A stretch of 64,000 bases of DNA from Alkalimarinus alittae (GTDB lineage: Bacteria; Pseudomonadota; Gammaproteobacteria; Pseudomonadales; Oleiphilaceae). Positions 27,568-37,545 of the stretch are shown piece by piece. Location of the stretch: contig NZ_CP100390.1 of NCBI RefSeq assembly GCF_026016465.1, positions 3,454,501 through 3,518,500 on the forward strand, given 5' to 3'. Each line of letters starts with the position of its first letter. Position 1 is the stretch's first letter. The notes below the pieces were generated by a model. It did no database searches and was not told the DNA's origin. It worked only from the letters and a program-made list of their open reading frames with translations. The position numbers were made by a program, and so were the translations under genes.

Positions 27568-27661
27568 GTTGTTTTAGACATGACTGATGTTTACGGGAAT
27601 AACAGTTTTTTATGGATAGGCATTACCTATATAGAAGTTTCTAAAGATTTTGGAGATACGA

Positions 27662-30109
27662 ATGAGAGATAAGCTGGTCGTAATCGGAAATGGTATGGCA
27701 GGTATGCGTACAGTTGAAGAGCTACTTAAAATAGCCCCTGATAAATACGATATCACCGTATTTGGTGCAGAGCCTTACGGAAACTATAACCGCATCATGC
27801 TGTCTCCTGTTCTGACGGGTGAGAAGACGATTGAAGAGATTATGATTAATAATCTTGATTGGTATAAAGACAACAATATTACACTACATGCCGGTGACGA
27901 TAAAAAAGCCGTTAACATTGACCGTCGTAACCAGAAAGTCATCGCTGCTGATGGTACCGAAGCCCAATACGACCGACTTCTCCTCGCTACGGGCTCTAAT
28001 CCCTTTATTATTCCTTTACCTGGGCATGATCTTGACGGTGTGATTTCATTTCGCGATATTGCTGATGTCGAGACCATGTTAAAAGCCTCTAAAGAAAAGA
28101 AACATGCCATTGTTATCGGTGGTGGTCTATTGGGGCTTGAGGCCGCAAACGGTTTAATGAAGCAAGGAATGGACGTTACCGTTGTTCATAACCTAGAAGT
28201 ACTCATGAATCGCCAGCTAGATGAGCCTTCTGCAAAGTTGCTTGAGCAATCATTGGTAGAGCGCGGCTTAAAATTCAAAATGAATGCCAATACATCAGAG
28301 TTAACAGCAGATGAAAATGGTCACGTTAAATCGATTGTTTTTTCAGATGGTGAAAAACTGCCTGCAGAGCTTGTCGTTATGGCTGTCGGTATTCGCCCTA
28401 ATATTGAACTCGCGCAGAAAGTCGGGCTCCATTGTGAGCGCGGCATCGTAGTAAATGATACCTTGCAAACATTTGACCCTAAAATTTACGCCATTGGGGA
28501 ATGTATTCAGCACCGTGAAGAGCTATTTGGTTTGGTAGCCCCTATTTGGGACCAAGCAAAAGTAGCAGCTAACCATCTTGCAGCCTACGGCATTGGAATT
28601 TATCGTACACAAGCCACATCAACCAAATTAAAAGTCACAGGTATTGACCTGTTTTCAGCCGGCGATTTTTCTGGTGATGATGATACTGATGAAGTCATCT
28701 TTCAGGACCCTAAACGCGGTATCTACAAAAAAGTGGTTTTAAAAGAAGACAAAATCATCGGCTCTGTGATGTATGGCGACACCATGGACGGCTCCTGGTA
28801 CTTTCAGCTAATGAAAGATGGTACAAACGTCGCAGACTTCCGTGACTCACTGCTCTTTGGACAAGCACATATGGGTGACTCGGGTCACGCGGGGGTTAAT
28901 GCCGCTGCAGACTTGCCCGATTCAGCCGAAATATGTGGCTGTAACGGTGTATGTAAAGGCGATATTGTAAAAGCCATTACTGAAGAGAATCTATATACCC
29001 TCGATGAGGTCCGTGCATCCACTAAAGCATCTGCCTCTTGTGGTTCTTGTACTGGCTTAGTGGAGCAGGTTATCGCCTCTACATTAGGCGGAGATTACAA
29101 CCCTAGCGAAAGCCAGAAGACGATCTGTGCTTGTACAAGCTATGGTCATGATCAAGTTCGGGATGCGATTAAGCCAAATAACCTTAAATCATTCCATGCG
29201 GTATCCCACTTTCTTGAATTTTCTAATGCTGATGGTTGTCACGTCTGTCGTCCGGCCATTAACTACTACTTGCTCGCGGCATGGCCTGGCGAGTACGAAG
29301 ATGACTTGGCATCACGCTTCACCAACGAACGCATGCACGCCAACATCCAAAAAGATAACACCTATACCGTAGTTCCTAGAATGTTTGGCGGCGTGACCAC
29401 AGCAAAAGACTTGCGGGTTATCGCTGATGCAGCAGATAAATACGAAGTACCCATGGTTAAGGTGACAGGCGGCCAACGTATCGACTTGGTTGGCGTTAAG
29501 AAAGAAAACCTAATTCCTATGTGGAAAGACCTTAATGACGCAGGCATGGTGTCGGGTCACGCCTACGGTAAAGCACTACGAACCGTTAAAACCTGTATCG
29601 GCTCACAGTACTGTCGCTTTGGTACTCAAGATTCAACCGGCGCAGGCATTAGAATCGAAGAAATGACATGGGGTTCATGGACACCTGCAAAGTTCAAAAT
29701 TGCTGTATCCGGTTGTCCACGTAACTGTGCCGAAGCCACCATTAAAGATATAGGTATTGTCGCAGTTGATTCAGGCTGGGAAATCTATGTAGCGGGTAAC
29801 GGCGGTATTAAGGTTCGCGTTTCTGACTTCTTGGTTAAAGTCGCGACCGAAGATGAAGTGCTTGAATATACTGGTGCCTTTATGCAGATGTACCGTGAGC
29901 AAGGCCACCACAACGAGCGAACAGCACCGTGGATCGAGCGCGTAGGTCTGCAATATATTAAAGATCAGATAGTAGAGAATGCAGAGAAACGTAAAGCCTA
30001 TTATGAAGGGTTCTTATTCTCTCAAAAGTTCTCTCAGAAAGATCCATGGAAAGAGCGTGCGAGTGAAGGCGTTGCCCAAAATGACTTTATTCCATTAGCA
30101 GAAGTTTAA
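27662..30109 (+). CDS. nirB: Assimilatory nitrite reductase, large subunit
   Basis: From ATG 27662, with GGAG seven bases upstream, the product has 815 residues; the frame opens at a TTG 12 bases earlier. Domains in order: an FAD/NAD(P)H-binding oxidoreductase (VIGNGMAGMRT, VIGGGLLGLEAA), BFD-like [2Fe-2S] motifs (CGCNGVCKGDIVKA and SCGSCTGLV), and a ferredoxin-sulfite/nitrite reductase half with siroheme-[4Fe-4S] ligands TCIGSQYCRFG and SGCPRNCAEA. It reduces nitrite to ammonium using NAD(P)H. The nirD gene follows by 85 bases. Confidence 0.96.
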   Translation: MRDKLVVIGNGMAGMRTVEELLKIAPDKYDITVFGAEPYGNYNRIMLSPVLTGEKTIEEIMINNLDWYKDNNITLHAGDDKKAVNIDRRNQKVIAADGTEAQYDRLLLATGSNPFIIPLPGHDLDGVISFRDIADVETMLKASKEKKHAIVIGGGLLGLEAANGLMKQGMDVTVVHNLEVLMNRQLDEPSAKLLEQSLVERGLKFKMNANTSELTADENGHVKSIVFSDGEKLPAELVVMAVGIRPNIELAQKVGLHCERGIVVNDTLQTFDPKIYAIGECIQHREELFGLVAPIWDQAKVAANHLAAYGIGIYRTQATSTKLKVTGIDLFSAGDFSGDDDTDEVIFQDPKRGIYKKVVLKEDKIIGSVMYGDTMDGSWYFQLMKDGTNVADFRDSLLFGQAHMGDSGHAGVNAAADLPDSAEICGCNGVCKGDIVKAITEENLYTLDEVRASTKASASCGSCTGLVEQVIASTLGGDYNPSESQKTICACTSYGHDQVRDAIKPNNLKSFHAVSHFLEFSNADGCHVCRPAINYYLLAAWPGEYEDDLASRFTNERMHANIQKDNTYTVVPRMFGGVTTAKDLRVIADAADKYEVPMVKVTGGQRIDLVGVKKENLIPMWKDLNDAGMVSGHAYGKALRTVKTCIGSQYCRFGTQDSTGAGIRIEEMTWGSWTPAKFKIAVSGCPRNCAEATIKDIGIVAVDSGWEIYVAGNGGIKVRVSDFLVKVATEDEVLEYTGAFMQMYREQGHHNERTAPWIERVGLQYIKDQIVENAEKRKAYYEGFLFSQKFSQKDPWKERASEGVAQNDFIPLAEV

Positions 30110-30194
30110 ACTCAAACGAACCCTATGGCCTCCGGCGAACAATGTTCTTCGGAGAGCCTGTACCGACTTTTAAGACGTTAGAGAGATCAAAACA

Positions 30195-30521
30195 ATGAGT
30201 CAAACCATTGAAATAGGAAAATTAACAGACATACCAAAACTCGGTTCACGGGTGGTTAAAACCAAACAAGGTGACATTGCCGTTTTTCGCACGATGGACG
30301 ATGAAGTATTCGCCCTACACGATAGCTGCCCGCATAAACAAGGCGCATTATCTCAGGGTATCGTGCACGGTAAATCAGTCACCTGCCCGCTTCATAACTG
30401 GGTCATTGGCCTCGATGATGGAGAAGCTAAAGGTCACGATAAAGGCTGCACAAAAACCTTTGAAGCGCGACTTGAAGGCGGCATGGTTTATCTATTTTTA
30501 GAAGATGTTATCGCAGCATAA
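30195..30521 (+). CDS. nirD: Nitrite reductase small subunit
   Basis: The 108-residue product is a Rieske-fold protein and retains the full ligand pairs CPH (in DSCPHKQGAL) and CPLH (in TCPLHNW). Enterobacterial NirD lacks such ligands, so this copy probably binds a [2Fe-2S] cluster. It partners NirB in nitrite reduction. GAGAG precedes the ATG. A run of hairpins separates it from nasA. Confidence 0.93.
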   Translation: MSQTIEIGKLTDIPKLGSRVVKTKQGDIAVFRTMDDEVFALHDSCPHKQGALSQGIVHGKSVTCPLHNWVIGLDDGEAKGHDKGCTKTFEARLEGGMVYLFLEDVIAA

Positions 30522-30543
30522 ATAGCGTTTAGTCGCGCTGTAA

Positions 30544-30623
30544 CCGGCTCCCGCCGACCGGACTCCTTGAGTCCTACGAAGCGCACACCCTCTTCGCTCC
30601 CAACTAGGAGGGTGTGACGCTTC
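30544..30623 (+). promoter_or_regulatory. Three consecutive hairpins between nirD and nasA
   Basis: CCGG arms (30544-30547, 30557-30560) form a weak first element. GGACTC (30560-30565) and GAGTCC (30569-30574) form a perfect 6-bp stem with a 3-base loop. A strong third stem pairs 30578-30592 with 30608-30623 (15 bp with one bulged A) around a 15-base loop. No T tract follows. Possible roles are partial termination, processing or mRNA stabilisation between the genes. Confidence 0.5.
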
Positions 30624-30721
30624 ACTCCTTATATATTAACTCGTATTGAGCGGCCCTTTGTTATCGCAACGTAACGCAAACGTCGACAACCTTTGTAAGT
30701 CAAAAGTCTAGAGTAAACAAT

Positions 30722-33433
30722 ATGCAGAACGCCTCGTTCAAACCCGTTGAGCCGAAAGAAATCAAAACAACCTGCGCATACTGCGGAGTAGGCTGTGGAA
30801 TATCGGCCACCATCAACAATATTGATGAACGAACCATTATGGTAAGAGGGGATAAACTACATCCCTCGAATTATGGCAGGCTATGCTCAAAAGGCACCGC
30901 GCTAGCAGACACGCTCACACTCGACGACAGACTTCTTCACCCGATTTATAAAGGCGAACAAATCAGCTGGAACAAGGCGATAAAAGAAACCTCAGACCAC
31001 TTCAGCGCCATTATTGAACAACACGGACCCGATGCCGTCGCCTTTTATGTTTCAGGGCAACTATTAACCGAAGACTACTACGTTGCCAATAAACTAATGA
31101 AAGGTTTTATTGGTTCTTCGAATATCGATACCAACTCCAGATTATGTATGGCCTCGCCCACCGTTGCACACAAGCGTGCGTTTGGCTCTGATACAGTGCC
31201 TGGCTGCTATGATGATATTGATCATGCCGAATTAATCATTCTCACCGGAAGTAATACCGCATGGTGTCACCCGATTATTTTTCAACGCATTAAAAAAGCG
31301 AAAGAAAATAACCCTGCATTAAAAGTAGTGGTTATCGACCCCCGAAAAACCGACACCTGCGCTATTGCAGACCTGCACTTACCGATTCAGTCAGGTACAG
31401 ACGCCTACTTGTTTAATGGCTTACTGGCTCACTTGTCAAAACAAGGTCAATTAAATTTTGAGTACATAGAGCAACACGTCGAAGGTTTTTCTCACGCAAT
31501 TACATCAGCGATAGAAACCACACCTAATATTACAAAAGTAGCCAATATATGTGGGTTAGCAGAAGCTGACGTTGCCACTTTTTATCAGTGGTTCACTCAA
31601 ACAGAAAACATTATTTCTGCTTACTCTCAAGGTATTAATCAATCCAGCTCAGGTACCGATAAAGTAAACGCCATCATAAACCTCCACCTTGCGACAGGCA
31701 GAATTGGTAAAATCGGCGCAGGCCCTTTTTCGCTAACAGGCCAGCCTAATGCTATGGGTGGCCGTGAAGTTGGCGGGCTAGCCAATCAGTTAGCCGCTCA
31801 TATGGATTTTACTGAAGACAACATCAATCGTGTAAGTCGCTTTTGGCAGAGCGACCATGTTTCATCTTCTCAAGGGTTAAAGGCTGTTGATCTGTTTGAT
31901 GCCATTGAAGCCGGTAAAGTAAAAGCGGTCTGGATTATGGCCACCAGCCCTGTGGATAGCCTACCCAATGCTAACCAAGTCAAAGCCGCTTTAGAAAAGT
32001 GTGAGTTTGTAGCGGTATCTGACTGCATGCAGCATACTGATACCACCCAATATGCCGATATGTTATTACCTGCACTTGGCTGGGGTGAAAAAGACGGTAC
32101 CGTTACCAACTCAGAACGGCGAATTTCACGCCAACGTGCGATACTCCCTCCACCAGGCGAAGCAAAGCCCGACTGGTGGATTATCACCCAAGTGGCTAAA
32201 GCCATGGGGTTTGAGCAGTCATTTCCGTACCAGTCTGCTCATGAGATATTTAACGAACATGCGCAATTGTCTGCATTTGAAAACACCTTAGATAAAAACG
32301 ACCCGTTACTTAAAAAACGTGATTTTAATATCTCCTCATTAGCAACACTTAGCGCCCAACAGTACGATGACCTAATGCCCATTCAATGGCCGGTTACGTC
32401 AGTGTCGCCACAAGGCACTAAACGTATGTTCGAAGATGGGCACTATTTTACCCCAACAGGTAAAGCCCAAATGATCGCAATTGAACCAAGATTGCCTGAG
32501 GCTCGCCTAAGTGATGAATTCCCACTTATTCTTAACACAGGGCGGATACGAGACCAATGGCACACGATGACTCGTACGGCGCTTGCACCACAACTTAATA
32601 ACCATAAAGCTGAGCCTTTCATCGAGCTTCATCCTTCTGATGCGCAGCACTTTAATATTGATGATGGCTGTTTAGTGTTAACGTCCAGTGCCTATGGCGA
32701 GATGATCGCAAGAGCTGAAGTGACCGATAGTCAAAAGCCAGGCCATCTATTTATCCCCATGCATTGGACTGAACAACTCAGTTCGAAAGGCCGTGTGGGT
32801 GCATTAGTCAACCCTGTAACGGACCCCTATTCAGGTCAACCAGAAAGCAAGCACACCCCTGCGACCATCAAGCTTTATCGACCTCAGTGGTTCGGTTTTT
32901 TATTGTCTAGGCGGGCACTCAATATCGAGAGTGTTCAGTATGTAGTTAAAATACGAGGACAGAAATTCTATCGTTACGAACTCGCGGCAGAGTCGATGAT
33001 TGATGATTTATCTGTCTGGGCCAGAACCCTACTTTGTGATAATCAAAAAGCAGAAACCGAATGGGTTGAATACTCTGATATCAAACATCGTAAATACCGA
33101 GGCGCTCGTTTTGTAAGCGATATGCTCGAAAGCTGTCTGTTTATCTCTCCTAGCCTAGACTTGCCTACTCGAGGCTGGTTGGCTGAACTGTTTAATAAAA
33201 GCAGTATTGAATTAGATGAGCGTTTAGCAATGTTATCTGGCTCACCACCTGCAGGCCGAGAAGATTGCGGTAAAACGGTTTGTGCATGTTTTGGTGTTGG
33301 TGAAAACACCCTTAAATCGGCTATTAAAACACAAGGCTTATCATCGGTTAAGGCTATTGGTGAGTGCCTTAATGCAGGCACCAACTGCGGCTCTTGTATT
33401 CCTGAACTTGAGACGTTACTGTCTCATGAGTGA
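30722..33433 (+). CDS. nasA: Assimilatory nitrate reductase, catalytic subunit
   Basis: The 903-residue protein has the N-terminal [4Fe-4S] motif [11 protein letters not shown]...[11 protein letters not shown] (core CAYCGVGCG), a molybdopterin-guanine dinucleotide-binding body with [17 protein letters not shown], and the MopB C-terminal part ([18 protein letters not shown]). The C-terminus ends in a BFD-like [2Fe-2S] domain ([20 protein letters not shown]), the form found in NasA-type enzymes that take electrons directly. It reduces nitrate to nitrite in the cytoplasm. Its stop overlaps the frame leading to gloA by a few bases. No separate electron-transfer subunit gene is seen. Confidence 0.95.
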   Translation: MQNASFKPVEPKEIKTTCAYCGVGCGISATINNIDERTIMVRGDKLHPSNYGRLCSKGTALADTLTLDDRLLHPIYKGEQISWNKAIKETSDHFSAIIEQHGPDAVAFYVSGQLLTEDYYVANKLMKGFIGSSNIDTNSRLCMASPTVAHKRAFGSDTVPGCYDDIDHAELIILTGSNTAWCHPIIFQRIKKAKENNPALKVVVIDPRKTDTCAIADLHLPIQSGTDAYLFNGLLAHLSKQGQLNFEYIEQHVEGFSHAITSAIETTPNITKVANICGLAEADVATFYQWFTQTENIISAYSQGINQSSSGTDKVNAIINLHLATGRIGKIGAGPFSLTGQPNAMGGREVGGLANQLAAHMDFTEDNINRVSRFWQSDHVSSSQGLKAVDLFDAIEAGKVKAVWIMATSPVDSLPNANQVKAALEKCEFVAVSDCMQHTDTTQYADMLLPALGWGEKDGTVTNSERRISRQRAILPPPGEAKPDWWIITQVAKAMGFEQSFPYQSAHEIFNEHAQLSAFENTLDKNDPLLKKRDFNISSLATLSAQQYDDLMPIQWPVTSVSPQGTKRMFEDGHYFTPTGKAQMIAIEPRLPEARLSDEFPLILNTGRIRDQWHTMTRTALAPQLNNHKAEPFIELHPSDAQHFNIDDGCLVLTSSAYGEMIARAEVTDSQKPGHLFIPMHWTEQLSSKGRVGALVNPVTDPYSGQPESKHTPATIKLYRPQWFGFLLSRRALNIESVQYVVKIRGQKFYRYELAAESMIDDLSVWARTLLCDNQKAETEWVEYSDIKHRKYRGARFVSDMLESCLFISPSLDLPTRGWLAELFNKSSIELDERLAMLSGSPPAGREDCGKTVCACFGVGENTLKSAIKTQGLSSVKAIGECLNAGTNCGSCIPELETLLSHE

Positions 33434-33462
33434 TTAAGAAATTTAACTCAACAGGTGTCTTA

Positions 33463-33867
33463 ATGAGAATTCTTCATACCATGTTACGCGTAGGCGATTT
33501 AGACCGCTCAATCGCCTTTTACACCGACGTTTTAGGAATGCAGTTAATTCGCAAGTCAGAAAACGAGGAATACAAATATACCCTAGTATTTGTAGGCTAC
33601 GGGGATGAAAGCCAAGGTGCTGTGCTCGAGCTCACCTACAACTGGGGACAAAGCGAATATGATCTAGGTAATGCATACGGACATATCGCCATTGAAACCG
33701 ACGATATTTATGCCACCTGCGATGCCATTAAAGCCAAAGGCGGCCAAGTAACACGTGAAGCAGGCCCCGTAAAGGGCGGCAGCACCATCATCGCCTTTGT
33801 TAAAGACCCTGATGGCTATAGCATTGAATTAATTAACAAAAAAGATGCAGGGAAAGGGTTAGGTTAG
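33463..33867 (+). CDS. gloA: Lactoylglutathione lyase (glyoxalase I)
   Basis: I chose ATG 33463, which gives [20 protein letters not shown], identical in pattern to canonical GloA; the frame opens at GTG 33430. The 134-residue product has the metal ligands in the expected places: H5 in LHTM, Glu in VLELTYNWG, His in [10 protein letters not shown] and Glu in YSIELINK. It converts the methylglyoxal-glutathione hemithioacetal to lactoylglutathione. The length and pattern fit the Ni/Co-dependent short type. It is co-oriented with the nas genes, probably by chance of position. Confidence 0.95.
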   Translation: MRILHTMLRVGDLDRSIAFYTDVLGMQLIRKSENEEYKYTLVFVGYGDESQGAVLELTYNWGQSEYDLGNAYGHIAIETDDIYATCDAIKAKGGQVTREAGPVKGGSTIIAFVKDPDGYSIELINKKDAGKGLG

Positions 33868-33932
33868 ATTTAACCAACTCCTTTCGTATCTAGCTTACTA
33901 AAATGAGTCTTAAGTAACGGCTTGATTACGAT

Positions 33933-33958
33933 AGTAATAGCGGCTCGCCGCTATTACT
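33933..33958. terminator. Bidirectional hairpin terminator overlapping the pmp3 stop
   Basis: AGTAATAGCGG (33933-33943) and CCGCTATTACT (33948-33958) form a perfect 11-bp stem with a 4-base loop. It lies between the convergent gloA and pmp3 genes, and the pmp3 stop codon (33954-33956) lies inside the stem. Confidence 0.6.
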
Positions 33959-34112
33959 TCATATTAACCCAAAGCGCGTGCACAACACCTGGGAGAACAA
34001 ACAGAAGACATAATATAATATTAATAAACAGATGCTTTCCAACCCCTTCTTTTATAAAAACAGCCAGTGGCGGCAAGAAAATAGCCAGTAAAATCATTAT
34101 AAGTTTATTCAT
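33954..34112 (-). CDS. Pmp3/YqaE small membrane proteolipid
   Basis: From ATG 34112 (or the adjacent ATG 34115) the product is 52-53 residues, the family's usual length. It has two membrane helices with the family motif AIFLPPLAVFIKEGVGKHLFI and INIILCLLFVLPGVVHALWV. AGGAC is placed correctly for either ATG. Pmp3 proteins are small hydrophobic proteins induced by salt, cold or membrane stress, with an effect on membrane potential in yeast. The longer frame to 34199 has no homology upstream and overlaps the next gene's end. Confidence 0.88.
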   Translation of the reverse strand: MNKLIMILLAIFLPPLAVFIKEGVGKHLFINIILCLLFVLPGVVHALWVNMK

Positions 34113-34199
34113 CATGTAGTCCTGTTTGTTAATTTTCAATTTATATTCATTACGAGCATAAGCCACACTTTTGGTAGGAGCAACATTAGCACCTATCAC

Positions 34200-34556
34200 T
34201 CACTCTTCATCCAAATGAAACTTGTGCAAAACCCGGTGTAGAATAGGGGCAATGACTATGCTGCTGGTGACAATGTAAACATAACCTGAAAAAATCCCAT
34301 AAAGGCTAGTGAATAGCTGCCCTGACGTAGTTTCAGGGAGGATTGATAATCCGAGCCCACTGGTTAATGTGATGGATGCAATAAGCGCTGAACCTGGTGC
34401 CATATCGTCGAAATAAACGTGCCCGCCAACACCTATAGCGAGTGTTAAAATCACTAAAGTGATGGCTGAGAGTATATGAAAAAACATTCGTCGTCGGAAT
34501 GCCTTACGTGAAGCTAAGCGCTTACTTTTACTTTCATACATTGGTATCTTGCTCAA
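34200..34556 (-). CDS. Small membrane protein with degenerate two-helix ion-channel-like pore
   Basis: The 118-residue product has a basic N-terminus (SKSKRLASRKAFRRR), a first helix (HILSAITLVILTLAIGVGGH), a short pore-like loop (ITLTSGLGLSILPETTSG) and a second helix (YGIFSGYVYIVTSSIVIAPI) ending HRVLHKFHLDEE. The arrangement is that of the two-helix potassium channel fold, but the selectivity filter lacks the TVGYG motif, so ion selectivity is doubtful. Similar short proteins occur in many proteobacteria with no known role. It precedes pmp3 by about 85 bases. Confidence 0.65.
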   Translation of the reverse strand: MSKIPMYESKSKRLASRKAFRRRMFFHILSAITLVILTLAIGVGGHVYFDDMAPGSALIASITLTSGLGLSILPETTSGQLFTSLYGIFSGYVYIVTSSIVIAPILHRVLHKFHLDEE

Positions 34557-34617
34557 AACCGTTTTGTATTACCTAATTTAAAATGCTTGCGCTCGCGCTT
34601 ACAAACACCCATAAAAC

Positions 34618-34643
34618 GCCTGCCTCTTATAGAAGAAGCAGGC
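34618..34643 (-). terminator. Terminator of the RimK-like gene
   Basis: An 11-bp stem with one mismatch pairs 34618-34628 with 34633-34643. On the minus strand it is followed by GTTTTAT. It lies about 30 bases beyond the rimK-like stop. Confidence 0.6.
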
Positions 34644-34670
34644 TTGGTAGGTCGTTCTAAGCAATAGCAC

Positions 34671-35900
34671 TCACTTATCTGCGTCTTTTTCAAGCCGTTC
34701 TGTAGCCGTCTCCCCCAAAATAGAGTCTGGTAGATCAGTCACCTCAGGTTGGCGTCGACGTCTGGTTTTTGCCGGCACCATGCTTCGCATGGATTCTAAT
34801 TTACCAAAGCAAAGCAACTTATCATTCGCTTCAAGCTCTCTGGTAGGCTTCGGATTAGGAATAACCTTACTGCCTCGGTAAAGCGTGAGTACATTAATAT
34901 CCTTCTCTGATAAGTCGGTATCCTTTATCGCCATACCCACCAGCTTGGCACCTTCTGGAATATAAAGCTCACTAACACCATATCCCTTACTCACCGTTAA
35001 CCGTTGGCGAACATCAATCTCAGGGAAATCCACCTGCGCAGCAATGTATTCAATAACAGCGCCCGCAACATCAAGCCCCGTACATGTTTCGATACCTTCA
35101 AGCCCAGGAGAAGAGTTCACTTCCATTATTTGAGGGCCATTTTTCCCTTCGAGCATATCGACACCTGCCACTCTCAAACCCAAAATTTGAGCCGCACGAA
35201 CGGCGGTTTCAGCATACTCTTCAGTTAATTCAACGGCCTCTGCGACACCGCCGCGATGTACGTTACTTCTAAACTCTTGGCCTTGTGCAACCCGTCGCAT
35301 CGCTGCAACCACTCTATCGCCAACAACAAATGCTCTAATATCTTTACCCTTACTTTCAGCGACAAATTTCTGAATAAGGACGTTTTGTTTCTGACTTTGA
35401 AGTAGCTCAATAATCGATTCGGCCGCTTGCACGGTTTCAGCCAGTAACACGCCAATACCCTGCGTCCCTTCAATCAACTTAATGACAACCGGCGCGCCAC
35501 CAACACGTTCGATTGCGGGTAGCACATCTTTTTTATCTCGAACAAATGTGGTACGAGGAATACCGATATGGTGTCGACTGAGTATCTGCAAACTACGTAG
35601 TTTGTCACGAGAGTTGCTAATACCGTGCGCCGTATTAGCACAGAAAATATCCATTTCTTGGAACTGCCTAACCACCGCTGTTCCATAATAGGTAATTGAA
35701 GCCCCGATACGCGGCAGCACTGCATCATAGGCACTGAGTGCTTTCTGTCGATAATAGAGATCAGGAACACCTTGCTGTAAGTCGATAGCAAATTTAAGCG
35801 TGTTCAAGACTTTAACCTCATGCCCTCGCTGAGCAGCCGCCTCTTTAAAGCGCATGGTACTGTATGAATTAGGACCACAAGATAGAATTGCTAATTTCAT
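34671..35900 (-). CDS. rimK: RimK-family ATP-grasp ligase fused to a C-terminal RCK_C (TrkA_C) domain
   Basis: The 409-residue protein begins MKLAILSCGPNSYSTMRFKE and has the RimK N-terminal domain. The ATP-grasp fold spans about 105-290, with GAPVVIKLIEGTQGIGVLLA, VQAAESII and EVNSSPGLEGIE. RimK adds glutamate to the C-terminus of ribosomal protein S6 or makes polyglutamate; the normal length is near 300. Here ~110 extra residues form an RCK_C domain (LYIPEGAKLVGMAIKDTDLS, VLTLYRGSKVIPNPKPTREL), usually the ligand-binding regulatory half of potassium transport proteins, and a basic tail. The extension suggests allosteric control of the ligase. The substrate is inferred from the family. Confidence 0.88.
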   Translation of the reverse strand: MKLAILSCGPNSYSTMRFKEAAAQRGHEVKVLNTLKFAIDLQQGVPDLYYRQKALSAYDAVLPRIGASITYYGTAVVRQFQEMDIFCANTAHGISNSRDKLRSLQILSRHHIGIPRTTFVRDKKDVLPAIERVGGAPVVIKLIEGTQGIGVLLAETVQAAESIIELLQSQKQNVLIQKFVAESKGKDIRAFVVGDRVVAAMRRVAQGQEFRSNVHRGGVAEAVELTEEYAETAVRAAQILGLRVAGVDMLEGKNGPQIMEVNSSPGLEGIETCTGLDVAGAVIEYIAAQVDFPEIDVRQRLTVSKGYGVSELYIPEGAKLVGMAIKDTDLSEKDINVLTLYRGSKVIPNPKPTRELEANDKLLCFGKLESMRSMVPAKTRRRRQPEVTDLPDSILGETATERLEKDADK

Positions 35901-36149
35901 TTGAGCATTATCCTTTTATTATCACTAGAGTGATTGCAAGTCCTTGCTAGGTGATTTAAAAGTCGAGTTTACATAATCACTAACTGCAAGCGCTGTTATA
36001 GTTTAATTATAGTCTAGATCAAAAAATCAGTGCGAATCTATCCCGCCACCCCGTTTGAAGATAAATACCGAATGGGTAACATAATGATTTTATTTGTTTT
36101 TGTAAGAGCGCCGCTTAGGCGCGCCCCATTACTAAACTAAAAATTAACC

Positions 36150-37469
36150 TTAGCAGACTTGATTAAGATATTCTTTAATTTCATTAAAGCTTGGACGAGA
36201 ACCAACGGCCTCAGCCATAGAACGATCTCTAACCTCACTCAATAATCTAACGAGCTCAAGATTGTCGTCAGATTCATTCAGCGCTAATAAGTCATCCAAC
36301 AGGCAGCCAAAAGCACGCACTTCTATTGCCTCCATTGCCTTTTGTTGTGCGACAGGTAAAACATGCACGTTAGAAGCAGCGCCAAAGTCACCAAACAAGA
36401 CTGAAGCGTTATCATCAATCATTGTGTTATGGGCATAGACATCGCCATGACTAACGCCGTTTTGATGCAGGTGCGCCAACATTTCAGCCATTTGAGTGGT
36501 GACGTTAGCGATCTCATCAGCAGAGAATTGAATGCCATCGTTAAAAGTATCTCGCGTGCATGTTTCTAATGAGGGAGGTAGGCCTAAGTTATAAAAAGTG
36601 TCAGGAATGAGCTTCATCACCAGCGCTAACTGATCACTTTCAGCAACCTGCGCAACCACTTTGATCAAGTTGCTGTGCTCCCCTGCTTTTAAACAGTTCG
36701 CTAATTCGTCTTTTGGGTAACCGTCACTGGTCACATGGCCTTTAAAGACTTTAATAGCGACCTCTAAATCAGAACCATTAAGACTCTCAGGCTGATTAAT
36801 CCATTTAGCACAAGAAATAACGCCAGAAGCCCCTTCCCCTATTTTCCGACCCATCTCAAGGTCTGACATGCTGACCTGAGGCATGGTGCTATTTTGGCAT
36901 GCGGGCGTATCACCGATTGGATTACCTGCAAACGCTAGCCACGATAATTTAGGTAACTGAAACAACCAGTCAGGTAGATGAGTTAATTGATTAGCCGACA
37001 GCCGAACTAGTTCTAAATTTTGACAGTCCGCCATTGAGTCTGGCAATGAAGTGAGTTGATTACCTGCCAAGGCTAACTTTTTAAGACGATGCAGCCTACC
37101 CATTGACTCGGGTAGTCGCTCAATCTGATTCTCAGTCAGAATTAACCAACGCGTCTTGGTAGGTAAACAATCTTCCGGCACACGTTTGATCTGATTTGCT
37201 TTAAATCCAATCATTTCCAATTCTGGACAACCAGCTAATTCCGCAGGCAGATGCTTGAATTTATTATTAGATAAAAAGAGTATTTTGAGATTTTTCAGAC
37301 GGCCCAAATCAGCAGGCAGTGAATCAAGTTGATTATTCGATAAATCCAGCACTTCTAGCGTATCGGCCAACTCAAATATTTCAGTCGGGAACATCGTTAG
37401 CCCTTCGACTAACTGTAACCGCTTTATGCCTTTGAGTTGCCCTGATTTTAACTGTTCTAACGTCTGCAA
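36150..37469 (-). CDS. Leucine-rich-repeat protein with C-terminal protein-kinase domain
   Basis: The start is TTG 37469 with AGGG about nine bases upstream; no better one precedes the homology. Residues 35-185 hold about seven leucine-rich repeats (for example LEVLDLSNNQLDSLPADLGR). Residues 205-437 form a kinase domain with MGRKIGEGASGVISCAKW, DLEVAIKVFKG, a catalytic loop HGDVYAHNTM and GDFGAAS. The catalytic Arg of HRD is Gly here and the loop resembles that of LPS- or aminoglycoside-type kinases. LRR-kinase proteins of this size occur in Pseudomonas and relatives. No signal peptide or membrane helix is seen, so it is cytoplasmic. The target is unknown. Confidence 0.88.
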   Translation of the reverse strand: MQTLEQLKSGQLKGIKRLQLVEGLTMFPTEIFELADTLEVLDLSNNQLDSLPADLGRLKNLKILFLSNNKFKHLPAELAGCPELEMIGFKANQIKRVPEDCLPTKTRWLILTENQIERLPESMGRLHRLKKLALAGNQLTSLPDSMADCQNLELVRLSANQLTHLPDWLFQLPKLSWLAFAGNPIGDTPACQNSTMPQVSMSDLEMGRKIGEGASGVISCAKWINQPESLNGSDLEVAIKVFKGHVTSDGYPKDELANCLKAGEHSNLIKVVAQVAESDQLALVMKLIPDTFYNLGLPPSLETCTRDTFNDGIQFSADEIANVTTQMAEMLAHLHQNGVSHGDVYAHNTMIDDNASVLFGDFGAASNVHVLPVAQQKAMEAIEVRAFGCLLDDLLALNESDDNLELVRLLSEVRDRSMAEAVGSRPSFNEIKEYLNQVC

Positions 37470-37545
37470 AATATGTAGCCCTAGGCGTAAATAAAGAGCC
37501 GGTTATAATAATGGGCTGAGCTAAAAAAGCCAGTGCTTACCGAAA

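Noticed and set aside
27168..27661. NasR/ANTAR antitermination leader for the nas genes
   Set aside because: No pair of hexanucleotide-loop hairpins followed by a terminator could be found; the NtrC/sigma-54 signals explain the region better.
36108..36122. GCGCC-N5-GGCGC hairpin after the LRR-kinase gene
   Set aside because: Short stem and no T tract on the minus strand; not called a terminator.
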